NCBI RefSeq assembly: GCF_001420995.1
Contig: NZ_CP012186.1
Span: 31,378 to 95,377 of the forward strand
DNA: 64,000 bases
DNA from: Pseudonocardia sp. EC080619-01
GTDB taxonomy: Bacteria; Actinomycetota; Actinomycetes; Mycobacteriales; Pseudonocardiaceae
Direction: 5' to 3'
Shown: piece after piece, positions 45,300 to 54,273 of the stretch
Layout of the letters: each line of letters begins with the position of its first letter
Numbering within the stretch: the stretch's first letter is position 1
Notes under the pieces: model-generated
What the model was told of the DNA's origin: nothing
Databases searched by the model: none
The model's input: only the letters and a program-made list of their open reading frames with translations
Translations under genes and position numbers: made by a program

Positions 45300-46753
45300 G
45301 TGAGCCAAACCGACAACGACGCACGCCGCCGAGCCGAGCGGGCCCGGCGGGTGGCGCTGTTTCGCTACGAGTTGATCCAGGAGGTGATCGACCCGACGCT
45401 GACCGCGCGCCAGCGCGGGAAGCTGGTGCGCGAGCTGGCCGAACGGGCGCATCCGGGCCCGTTCGCCGAGCCGGTGCAGGTCACCCGGCACACCATCGAC
45501 CGGTGGGTCCGGGCCTGGCGGGTCGGCGGGTTCGAAGCGCTGGTGCCCCAGCCGGCCAAGGTCACTGCCCGGACCCCGCCCGAGGTGCTCGCGACGGCGG
45601 CGGCGCTCAAGCGGGAGAACCCGGGCCGCACCGCCGCACAGATCACCCGGATCCTGCGCGCCCAGTCCGGTTGGGCCCCCAACGAACGCACCCTGCAGCG
45701 CCACTTCGAACGCCTCGAGCTGGGACTGATCGTCGACGAGGCCGGCCACGAGCAGCGGCTCACCGCGGCCCCGGCGGCCTTCGGGCGCTTCGAGGCTGAC
45801 CGTCCCGACGAGCTCTGGGTCGGCGACGCACTGCACGGCCCGCAGATCGCCGGGCACAAGGTCTACCTGTTCGCGTTCCTGGACGACCGGAGCCGGGCGG
45901 TGATGGCCGCCCGGTTCGGGTTCTCCGAGGACACCGTGCGGCTCGCGGCGGCGCTACGCCCGGCGCTGGCCTCGCGCGGAGTCCCCGAAAGCATTTATGT
46001 CGATAATGGTTCAGCGTTTGTCGACTCGTGGCTGCTGCGCGGCTGTGCCAGCCTCGGCATCAAGCTGGTCCATTCCACCCCGGGCCGACCCCAAGGCAGG
46101 GGAAAAATCGAGCGCTTCTTCCGCACCGTCCGGGAGCAGTTCCTCGTCGAGATCACTCCCGATCGGGCCGCCGAGATCGCCGATCTGGCCGAGCTCAACC
46201 GCTTGTTCACCGCCTGGGTCGAGACTGAGTACCACCCCCGCACCCACTCCGAGACCGCGGGGTCGCGCCGATGGCGCGCTGGCTCGACGGGCTGGCTTCC
46301 CCGTTGCCGCGGCCCACCCCCGCGCAGCTGCGCGAGGCGTTCCTGTGGTCCGAGCACCGCACCGTGGCCAAGACGGCCACGGTCTCGCTGCACGGCAACA
46401 CCTACCAGGTCGACGAACTGTTGGTCGGGCGCAAGGTCGAGCTGGTGTTCGACCCGTTCGATCTCACCGAACTGGTGGTGCGCTATTCCGGGCGCGAGTT
46501 CGGGACCGCGGTCGCCCACCACATCGGGCGCCACGCCCACCCCAAGGCCCGCCCCGAAATCCCCGACACCACCCTGGAACCGACCGGGATCGACTACCTA
46601 CGGCTGATCGACACCACCCACACCGAACGGCTCGAAGGTCGTATCAACTACAGCGCTCTGCTCGAGCGCCACCACTCCAATACGCCGGTCGAACCAGAAT
46701 CAGTCGAACTCACCATCCCGGAACTTCAGGCGCAGGAGACTCAGGATGATTGA
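45300..46753 (+). CDS. transposon B DDE transposase, -1 frameshift
   Basis: Same as 30997-32450; the frame change is at the G4 run near 46260-46265. DDE residues intact upstream of it. Confidence 0.8.
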
Positions 46754-47558
46754 CCAGCTCAGCGGCTACTTCGGATTTTCCCGCACCCCATTCGGCCGTG
46801 ACCTCGCGCCGGGAATGCTGCATCGTCACCACGCCCACGGCGAAGCGGTCGCCCGCATCCAGTGGTGCATCGGCGAACACGCCCTCGGAGTGATCACCGG
46901 CGAGGTCGGGGTCGGCAAGACCGTCGCGGTCCGCGCCGCGCTGGCCGGCATCGACCCCGCCCGCCACATCGTCATCTACCTCGGCAACCCCGACGTCGGC
47001 ACCCGCGGGATCCAGCACGCCATCGTCACCGCCCTCGGCGGGGTTCCCCGCCCGCACCGGGCCACCCTGATCCCGCAAGCCCTCGACGCGCTGGCCACCG
47101 AGTACGCCGAGCGGGGCCGTGTCCCCGTCGTGGTCCTCGACGAAGCCCACCAGCTCTCCCACGAGCAACTCGAGGGGGTGCGGATGCTCACGAACCACGA
47201 CATGGACTCCAGCAGCCCGCTGGCCTGCCTGCTCGTCGGCCAACCCACCCTCCGCCGCAAGATCAAGCTCGGGATGCTCGCCGCGCTCGACCAGCGCATC
47301 GCAGTGCGCTACCACCTCGGCGGCATGACCGGCGACGAAACGGTCAGCTACCTTCGCCACCACCTCACACTGGTCGGCCGCTCGGACACACTGTTCTCCG
47401 ACGACGCCGTCTCACTGATCCACACCACCAGCCGCGGCGCGCCAAGGGCGGTCAACAACCTCGCGCTGCAGTCGCTGCTGGCCGCCTACGCCGCCGACAA
47501 GACCATCGTCGACGAGTCCAGCGCACGCACCGCCGTGACGGAGGTGACGACAGAATGA
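46746..47558 (+). CDS. transposon B AAA+ ATPase
   Basis: Same 270-residue ExeA/TniB-like protein as at 30192-31004. Confidence 0.88.
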   Translation: MIDQLSGYFGFSRTPFGRDLAPGMLHRHHAHGEAVARIQWCIGEHALGVITGEVGVGKTVAVRAALAGIDPARHIVIYLGNPDVGTRGIQHAIVTALGGVPRPHRATLIPQALDALATEYAERGRVPVVVLDEAHQLSHEQLEGVRMLTNHDMDSSSPLACLLVGQPTLRRKIKLGMLAALDQRIAVRYHLGGMTGDETVSYLRHHLTLVGRSDTLFSDDAVSLIHTTSRGAPRAVNNLALQSLLAAYAADKTIVDESSARTAVTEVTTE

Positions 47559-47583
47559 CCACCACCGCGACAACCTGACCACC

Positions 47584-47614
47584 AGCCCCGCCCGGCACCC
47601 AGCCCGGCGGGGCT
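47584..47614 (+). terminator. hairpin downstream of transposon B ATPase gene
   Basis: Mirror of 30136-30166. Confidence 0.5.
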
Positions 47615-47678
47615 ACTCATGTCGCACGGTGAACATCGCGGACGTCACCGACATGGACACGACGAACGTCGCGCAACA

Positions 47679-48415
47679 CTGGGCAGTCGAAGGCCCCGAT
47701 CGACCTGGAGTCACACTGCGTCTGGCACGGCGAGGCCTTCACAGACGGCCAGCTCGTCGACACCATCACCCCCAAGCGGGGCGCGAACACCACCAACGAC
47801 ACCAAGCTGCGCGCCGAGCCGGTCTGGGACCCGGCAGCGCATCCGGGGTCGTGGCGGGCGGTCTGGGCCTACTCGGCCAAGCGGTTCGCCCGCGACAACC
47901 GCACCCTCAACGCCCAGGAGGCCCGAGCCCGAGCCGTCATCGAGGGCGAGTCGTCGGCACGGACACCGAGGTTCGTCAAGAACAGCGGCGACGGCCAGAC
48001 CCTCGACGAGAAGGCCCTTGCTCGCGCTCGGCGCCTGGCCGGGCTCAAGGGCTACGTCACCAACCTGCCCGCCTCCGGGATGGTCGCCGGGGAGGTGATC
48101 GCGGCCTACCACGACCTCTGGAACGTCGAGGCCTCATTCCGGATGAGCAAGACCGACCTCGCCGCCCGCCCCATGTTCCACCGCACCCGCGACAGCATCG
48201 AAGCCCACCTGACCATCGTGTTCACCGCGCTCGCCGTCGCCCGCGCCGCCCAGAACCGCACCGGCCTCTCCATCCGCCGACTCGTCCGCGCGCTACGCCC
48301 GCTGCGCTCGGCCACCATCGCACTCAACGGCGCTGAGCAGACCTTCCCGCCCCAGATCCCCACCGACCTCGAGCCCGTCATCACCGCCCTACGAGACGGG
48401 ACCGTCACGCACTAA
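47679..48415 (+). pseudogene. IS1634-family transposase, C-terminal part
   Basis: Open frame from the transposon B end: QSKAPIDLESHCVWHGEAFT, KGYVTNLPASGMVAGEVIAA, and the late Glu region YHDLWNVEASFRMSKTDLA. Ends TAA at 48415. The N-terminal part is at 33328-34359. A ~200-bp internal stretch is repeated at 50324-50540. Confidence 0.85.
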
Positions 48416-48425
48416 CAACTTTGAC

Positions 48426-48725
48426 CGAACTCGGGCGGTCCGCGCCGACGTCGTCGCCGTCGAGGCCCGTCGCCACCACGAACACCACCCCGACACCGAC
48501 GCCAGCGCTGGCACCTGCGCCGAGGTCGTCGTCACACGATACGGCTCCCGGGTGGTCAGCTTGACCGAACGTCGGCTCACCCACCTCGACACCACGATGG
48601 CCGCGCTGCCCACCGACCAGCGTCCGCTGCCGACCGTGACCGTCTATGACGAGCTCCTGGCCCGTCGACGCGATCCCGACACCGCCATCCCCGTCCCTTG
48701 CCCGCAGGCTGGAGAAGTGTCATGA
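48426..48725 (+). pseudogene. C-terminal part of an unrecognised protein
   Basis: Frame emerges from the IS1634 end without a start: VRADVVAVEARRHHEHHPDT, then VVTRYGSRVVSLTERRLTHL and LPTVTVYDELLARRRD. Composition looks coding. TGA overlaps the next ATG. Not recognised. Confidence 0.4.
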
Positions 48726-48877
48726 CCGGACCCCGCCGACGACGCGCAGGCATGACCGAACAGGCCGCCACCGCAGCGGCGGACCCCGTGGCGCTTCTCC
48801 ACGATCTGCACCGCAGTCGGCTCCGGAGGCCGTCTTCACCTTCCGGACGAACGCCACCACCCGAGACTACCGATTAG
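48722..48877 (+). CDS. small hypothetical protein (51 aa)
   Basis: ATG overlaps the preceding stop (ATGA). MTGPRRRRAGMTEQAATAAA then DPVALLHDLHRSRLRR. Possibly the start of a longer gene lost by rearrangement. 48878-49203 after it holds nothing clear. Confidence 0.3.
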   Translation: MTGPRRRRAGMTEQAATAAADPVALLHDLHRSRLRRPSSPSGRTPPPETTD

Positions 48878-49203
48878 ACCCCAGATCCCGACCCCGCAAG
48901 ACGCTGACCAGCAGCGACGGCTCACGACCCCCGACTACCTGTGCAACTCAGGGTTGACGGTGGCCGCGTTGTCGCTCGTCGTGGCCGGCGGCTTCGGTGG
49001 CGTGGACACCGGCATCGAATCCGTGGCCGCGCTGTCCTGTCTCAACTGCCCCGACGCATCACGCAGGAGCTCATCTGTTCGACATATGAGCAGACCAAGA
49101 CGCTCCGCATAGGCCCGATCTGGTGCACTCTGGGTGTCCCGCAAACAGCGGGACCGCCACCGATTCGGTGGTGGTGCCCTAAAGGAAACGGAACTACATC
49201 ATC

Positions 49204-49491
49204 ATGATGAGCCGAGGAAAGCTCGCCGGTACCGCACTCGGTGTCCTGTTCATCGCCAGCGGCAGTGTCGCCGCCGCGACCACCGCCAACGCCGAGACCC
49301 CTGGGCCCCGTCCCGTTCCGCCCGCGGTTGTCCAGCCCGCGCCAGCTACTAGCGCCGACGACAAGGGTCTCGGTGACGGCCTCGTGATCAAGGATACCCC
49401 GAAGGGGCTGGAGATTACCCAGATGACCCCGGCCGAGGTCGCCGCCGGGGCCCAGGAGGCCACCCCGGTCACCCCCACCCAGGGGCGCTGA
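49204..49491 (+). CDS. small secreted protein
   Basis: 95 residues with a type I signal peptide: MMSRGKLAGTALGVLFIASG and SVAAATTANA, cleavage expected before ETPG. The mature part is Pro/Ala-rich (GPRPVPPAVVQPAPATS) and ends in GLEITQMTPAEVAAGAQE. No Cys, no sortase signal. An upstream AAAGGA lies rather far from the ATG. Unknown function. Confidence 0.55.
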   Translation: MMSRGKLAGTALGVLFIASGSVAAATTANAETPGPRPVPPAVVQPAPATSADDKGLGDGLVIKDTPKGLEITQMTPAEVAAGAQEATPVTPTQGR

Positions 49492-49611
49492 CCAGCTCCT
49501 GGAGTTTAGAGCGTCCGGCAATTGATGTGGGCGCGTGCCGTTGTAGGTAGAGGCACGGACCTGCAGGTGATCATGGGATTGCTGAAGTCCTGATGATCGC
49601 CTGGAGGGCCC

Positions 49612-49680
49612 GTGCCTCTGCTGCCAGCATCCCTGATCGAACCGCTGTGGGTCGAGTTCGCTGCCCTGATCGGGGGCCTT
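49612..49680 (+). pseudogene. IS5-family transposase N-terminal scrap
   Basis: MPLLPASLIEPLWVEFAALI is the usual opening of one IS5 group. It ends abruptly; unrelated non-coding sequence follows to 50004. A matching C-terminal scrap lies at 50580-50953. Confidence 0.55.
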
Positions 49681-50004
49681 GACCCCGGATTCCGGACGAA
49701 GTTCTCTCCGCGTACGACACCGCCCGCGCGGGCTCGACCCGCTCCACGCCGAGCACCGTCCAGTTCAGCGGCTAAACGGGCCGCGGGATACAACGTGGCC
49801 GAATCAGCTGACCCCGCTACGCCGCCCGAGTTTGACGGGCTGGTCGACCGTGTCACCGGACTCGTCGGCGCTGACGAGTCGGAACCCAGGGGGTCGGCAA
49901 AGTCGTTGAGCCGGGGCGGTAACGTGGGCTGATGAGTGCGGGCACGGCCCGCTGGTTGATCATGACGGTTCCTCCGCCGATCGTGATCACCCGAAGCGAG
50001 AGCC

Positions 50005-50323
50005 GTGTCCGCGTCTGCATCCTCCCCGATTCATGCTGCGCTCGATCAAGCGGTCAGTCTGAACGTTCACGACCTGCCTGATGTGCTGCCTGGCCTGCAG
50101 GAACTCCTAGCCGGAGTTGTCGATCCCCGCGCTCGCCGCGGGGTACGTCATCGTTTGGTCGTAGTCCTGGCCGCGGCGGTCTTTGCGGTAGCGGCCGGCG
50201 CCCAGTCCTACGTCGCGATCGCCGAATGGGTCGCTGACCTGCCCGAAGAGGTCGCGGTCCTGCTCGGGCTGACACGGCAGTTCCCCACGCTGATCCGCCC
50301 CATGCGGTCTCGGGGGGAACCAC
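50005..50323 (+). pseudogene. ISAs1-family transposase N-terminal fragment
   Basis: VSASASSPIHAALDQAVSLN, then VVDPRARRGVRHRLVVVLAA and YVAIAEWVADLPEEV, the family's N-terminal domain. Related to 52635-53617. Cut at about 50323 by an IS1634 scrap. Confidence 0.7.
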
Positions 50324-50540
50324 AGGTCAGAGCCTTCTCGTCGAGGGTCTGGCCGTCGCCGCTGTTCTTGACGAACCTCGGTGTCCGTGCCGACGACTCG
50401 CCCTCGATGACGGCTCGGGCTCGGGCCTCCTGGGCGTTGAGGGTGCGGTTGTCGCGGGCGAACCGCTTGGCCGAGTAGGCCCAGACCGCCCGCCACGACC
50501 CCGGATGCGCTGCCGGGTCCCAGACGGGCTCGACGCTGAT
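50324..50540 (-). pseudogene. internal IS1634 transposase scrap
   Basis: Minus strand encodes WDPAAHPGSWRAVWAYSAKR and RFVKNSGDGQTLDEKAL, essentially the same DNA as 47818-48020. Neither element end is present. Confidence 0.75.
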
Positions 50541-50579
50541 CCACTCTCCCGTGGGTTCAGAGCCTCCACCGAACCCGGG

Positions 50580-50953
50580 GCGGTTCACCGGCGCCAACCG
50601 GCACGACATCACCCAGCTGTTGCCGCTGCTGGATGCAGTCCCGCCGATCCGCGGCCGCCGAGGCCGCCCCCGCCGCCGACCCAGCACGCTCTACGGCGAC
50701 CGTGGCTACGACTCCAACCCCCCACCGGCACCGCCTACGCAAACGCGGGATCCGCCCGCGCATCGCCCGACCCGGTGTCGGGCACGGCTCCGGACTCGGG
50801 AAGGTCCGCTGGGTCATCGAACGAGGATTCGCCTGGTTGCACGCGTTCAAGCGACTGCGGACCCGCTACGAACGCCGCGCCGACATCCACCTCGGCTTCC
50901 TCCGACTCGCCTGCGCCCTGATCTGCCACCGCGAACTCACGAACTCACTCTGA
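50580..50953 (+). pseudogene. IS5-family transposase C-terminal fragment, frameshifted
   Basis: FTGANRHDITQLLPLLDAVP and LYGDRGYDS (Asp region) are in one frame; GLGKVRWVIERGFAWLHAFK with the catalytic Glu and RYERRADIHLG in another. Confidence 0.7.
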
Positions 50954-50971
50954 AACCATCTCTCAGAGCGT

Positions 50972-52379
50972 GTTGGGACTGTTTCAAGATCGGTGTTTTC
51001 GGCCCGACACGCCGGGCTGAGGTCCGGCGAGATGGGCACGGACAGTGATGACATCGGACCTTGTGGATCCAAGCGAGGGTGACCCGAAGCTTGCTCGGCA
51101 GGCGTCGGCGGAGTGTGCCGCTGCGGCGGCGATGGTGGCCGAGGCGAAGGCGCGCGGGCTGGCGTTGACCGGCCCGGACGGCCTGTTGAAGCTGTTCGCC
51201 AAGAATGTTTGGGAAACGGCGCTGAACGAGGAGATGACCGAGCACCTCGGGCACGACAAGAACCGGGCCGCCCCCGGCCGGGAATCTACCAACGTGCGGA
51301 ACGGGTCCCGCTCGAAGACGGTTCTCTCGGATGCCGCGGGTGACGTGGAGATCGACGTTCCGAGAGACAGGGCCAGCACTTTCGAGCCGCAGATCGTGAA
51401 GAAGCGTCAGCGGCGCCTCACGGATGTCGACGAGGTCGTGTTGTCGCTGTATGCGAAAGGAATGACGACCGGGGAGATTTCCGCACATTTCGCTGACTTC
51501 TATGGGGCGGCGGTGTCGAAGGAGACGGTCTCGCGGATCACCGACAAGGTCGTCGCCGAGATGAATGACTGGGTCGGCCGGCCGTTGGATTCGGTGTACG
51601 CCGCGGTGTTCATCGACGCTGTCCACGTCAAGGTCCGGGACGGTCAGGTGGCCAACCGGCCGGTCTACGCCGCTATCGGCGTCACCGTGGACGGCTGCAA
51701 GGATGTGCTGGGGCTGTGGACGGGCGTCGGCGGTGAGGGCGCGAAGTTCTGGATGAGCGTGCTGGTCGACCTGAAGAACCGCGGCGTGCGTGACGTGCTC
51801 TTCCTGGTCTGCGACGGCCTCAAAGGGCTCCCGGAGGTCGTGGCCAACGTGTGGCCGCAAACCATTGTCCAAACCTGCGTCGTGCACCTGATCCGAAACA
51901 CTTTCCGGCTGGTGGGTCGACAGGACTGGGACGAGGTGAAGCGCGACACCAAACCAATCTATGCCACGCCCAACCCGAATGCAGCGCTTATCGCTATGGA
52001 TGAGCTCGACGAGAAATGGGGCCGTAAGTACACGGCGATGATCCGGCTATGGCGCAACACGTGGGAAGAGTTCGTGCCGTTCTTGGACTACGACGTCGAG
52101 ATTCGAAGGGTGATCTGCTCTACGAACGCGATCGAATCGCTTAACGCCCGCTACCGGCGCGCGGTCCGGGCGCGTGGTCATTTCCCCACTGAGCAGGCTG
52201 TGATGAAGTGCTTGTATCTTGTGACTCGCAGCCTGGACCCGACCGGGACGGGTCGCACGAGGTGGACGACGCGTTGGAAACCTGTGATCAACGCGTTCGC
52301 CATCACGTTCGGTGACCGCTGGCCGGGAGCCGAGACCTACTAAGCAACGACGCCGAAACACCGATCACGAGACAGGCCC
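50972..52379 (+). mobile_element. IS256-family element
   Basis: Left end GACTGTTTCAAGATCGGTGT, right end the inverse ACACCGATCACGAGACAGG with a few mismatches. Ends assigned to within a few bases. Encloses one intact transposase. A solo copy of the left-type end is at 53618-53637. Confidence 0.75.
51045..52343 (+). CDS. IS256-family (mutator) transposase
   Basis: 432 residues, full length. First Asp in VFIDAVHVKVRDGQVANRP, second in FLVCDGLKGLPE, Glu in CSTNAIESLNARYRR. Typical ending DRWPGAETY. GTG at 51045 and ATG at 51048 are both possible starts. One of the few uninterrupted transposases here. Confidence 0.92.
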   Translation: MMTSDLVDPSEGDPKLARQASAECAAAAAMVAEAKARGLALTGPDGLLKLFAKNVWETALNEEMTEHLGHDKNRAAPGRESTNVRNGSRSKTVLSDAAGDVEIDVPRDRASTFEPQIVKKRQRRLTDVDEVVLSLYAKGMTTGEISAHFADFYGAAVSKETVSRITDKVVAEMNDWVGRPLDSVYAAVFIDAVHVKVRDGQVANRPVYAAIGVTVDGCKDVLGLWTGVGGEGAKFWMSVLVDLKNRGVRDVLFLVCDGLKGLPEVVANVWPQTIVQTCVVHLIRNTFRLVGRQDWDEVKRDTKPIYATPNPNAALIAMDELDEKWGRKYTAMIRLWRNTWEEFVPFLDYDVEIRRVICSTNAIESLNARYRRAVRARGHFPTEQAVMKCLYLVTRSLDPTGTGRTRWTTRWKPVINAFAITFGDRWPGAETY

Positions 52380-52436
52380 TCATCGCCCAACAAATGGGCT
52401 TGTGAACGGGATTGGGTCCGATCTCTGGCTCTGGGT

Positions 52437-52478
52437 GGACCGACCAGCAGCTCGTCGACCTGGTAGGTGTTGGCGTGC
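52437..52478 (-). pseudogene. scrap of Mu-like transposase C-terminal domain
   Basis: Minus strand encodes LHANTYQVDELLVG, one residue different from LHGNTYQVDELLVG in transposons A and B. Marks a further, now vanished, related transposon. Confidence 0.5.
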
Positions 52479-52634
52479 AGTCCCGGGTTCCGCAGCCAGG
52501 GCGCCGGCGTTGTCGGTGGCTACGGCGTGGCATCCGGGTAGCGTGAGTGGTGTGAGGTAGTGGGACGGGCACGTCACGCCCGGGTGATCATGGGGGTTCC
52601 TACACCAACCCAGAATCGCCACTGGAGCTGCGAC

Positions 52635-53617
52635 GTGCCCGCTACGCCATCGTCCCTGACCGCGCTGTTGTGTCCGGACACCGGGCCGGTGGTGGCCTGC
52701 CCGGACGCCGATCTGTTGGCGGTCCTGGCGGACGTGCCCGACCCTCGCATGGTCCGTGGTCGCAGGTTTGGGCTGGTCACGGTGCTGGCGGTCGCGGTGG
52801 CGGCGGTGTTGTCCGGGGCGCGGACGCTGGTCGCGATCGGCGAGTGGGCTCAGGAACTACCGGCGAGCGCTCGGCTGCGGTTGGGGGTCGGGCGGAGCGC
52901 GCCGAGTGAGACCACGATCCGTCGGGTGCTACACGCGGTCGACGCCGACGCCCTCGACACGGTGCTGTCAGGGTGGCTGGCCGCCCGGTCACCCGTCCCG
53001 GAGAACGGAAGGCTGCGGATGGTCGCCGTGGACGGCAAGACCGCGCGCGGCGCCCGGCTTCCCGACGGCAGGCAGGTACACCTGTTGGCGGCGTTCGACC
53101 AGGCCAGCGGGGTCGTGCTCGCGCAGAGCCGCGTCGAGTCGAAGACCAACGAGATCACCGCGTTCACCCCGCTGCTCGACCGGCTCACCGCCCCCGACAC
53201 CGGCCTGCCAGGCGGTCTGGACAGGGTGCTGGTGACCGCGGATGCGTTGCACACCCAGCGTGGGCACGCGGAGTTCCTGCGCTCCCGAGGTGGGCACTAT
53301 CTGTTGACCGTCAAGGCGAACCAGCCGCGTCTGCACGACCAGCTCCGCGCACTGCCCTGGCGCCAGGTCGATGTGGTGCACACCGAGACTGACCGCGGTC
53401 CGCACCGAAGGCACCTCGGCGATCGACTTCCCGCACGCAGAGCTGGCGATCTGCCTGCGACGGCGCCGCCGCAAGCACGGTTCGCGGGAGTGGGAGTCCG
53501 AGATCGTTTACGCGGTCACGGACCTGACCTGGCGTGATGCCCGCCCGCAGGTCATTGCGGAGGCGATGCGCGGGCACTGGGGCATCGAGAACGGTCTGCA
53601 CTGGGTCCGTGACGTCA
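52635..53617 (+). pseudogene. ISAs1-family transposase, frameshifted and 3' truncated
   Basis: GTG 52635 with GGAG upstream. VLADVPDPRMVRGRRFGLVT, VAVDGKTARGARLPDG with catalytic Asp, VTADALHTQRGHAEF, VKANQPRLHDQL. Around 53390 the frame changes and a few codons are missing; the second frame has AIDFPHAELAICLRRRR and GHWGIENGLHWVRDV with the catalytic Glu. At 53618 it runs into a solo IS256 end. Confidence 0.8.
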
Positions 53618-53637
53618 CCGATCTTGAAACAGTCCCT
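53618..53637 (-). repeat. solo IS256-type terminal end
   Basis: CCGATCTTGAAACAGTCCC is the inverse of the left end of the IS256 element at 50972. No transposase adjoins it. Likely the scar of an adjacent deletion. Confidence 0.55.
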
Positions 53638-53766
53638 GGCGGGAGGCTGGCGAGCTGGCAGCATGGGTGAGGGCGATGGCGAGCGGCGCGGCTGTTGTGT
53701 ATCGAGCGGACGAGTGCGGCAGGACATGAGGGAACGGTGGCGAGCGTGAGGCGAGGGGGGCGGTCG

Positions 53767-54273
53767 GTGAGCGACAGCGACCGGATGGGGACGTTGCTGG
53801 CGTCGCCGGGCGTGGTCCGCGACGAGCGCACCGGCGAGGTTGCTGCGACCCTGACGCTCGCCCTGAGCCGCGATATCTGGGCGGTTGACCCGCATCCGGG
53901 CGCAGAGCCGGTCAGTGTGCTGGTGTCGGCGATGCTCGGGCGCGGCTGGGCGCTACTGACCGAGACCGATCCGAGCACGGTCCGCGGCCTCCCCCGCCCG
54001 GCCGGCTGGTCGGTCGAAGTGCCGCATCCCGATGGGCAGATCGCTATTGGCACCGCCGGCGAGGTGCTCTACGCCGGCGACCTGGGGCCGGCCGTCCCGT
54101 CGGGCTGGCTCTCGGCGATTCACGCCCAAGGTGACGAGCTCACGGTGTGCGTGGCTACCGATGTGGACCTGACCCGGCGCGATCTCGCCGACCATCTGGC
54201 CTACGCCCGCAGCCGCGGGCAGGTCGCGGCTGCGGTCCTGCCGGTGACGCTCGACCGCGGCGCCCCGAGCTAG
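53767..54273 (+). CDS. hypothetical protein (168 aa)
   Basis: Start GTG 53767 (VSDSDRMGTLLASPGVVRDE) after a G-rich stretch; the stop TAG is supplied by the CTAG target of the IS701 insertion at 54270, so the native C-terminus is probably lost. Contains LALSRDIWAVDPHPGAEPVS and DVDLTRRDLADHLAYARSRG. Soluble; no family recognised. Confidence 0.45.
   Translation: MSDSDRMGTLLASPGVVRDERTGEVAATLTLALSRDIWAVDPHPGAEPVSVLVSAMLGRGWALLTETDPSTVRGLPRPAGWSVEVPHPDGQIAIGTAGEVLYAGDLGPAVPSGWLSAIHAQGDELTVCVATDVDLTRRDLADHLAYARSRGQVAAAVLPVTLDRGAPS

Larger units (their letters stand above)
44423..47678 (+). mobile_element. Mu-like transposon, copy B (3256 bp)
   Basis: Inverted duplicate of 30072-33327. Outer right flank is CTGGG (47679-47683). 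The same five bases in inverse form (CCCAG) flank the inner side of copy A at 33328-33332, so the target duplication is now shared between the two copies. Confidence 0.9.

Noticed and set aside
30072..47678. Composite transposon formed by the two Mu-like copies carrying lsr2 and the recombinases
   Set aside because: The outer flanks ACTAC and CTGGG do not match, and the CTGGG duplication pairs an outer flank with an inner flank, which indicates inversion, not joint transposition.
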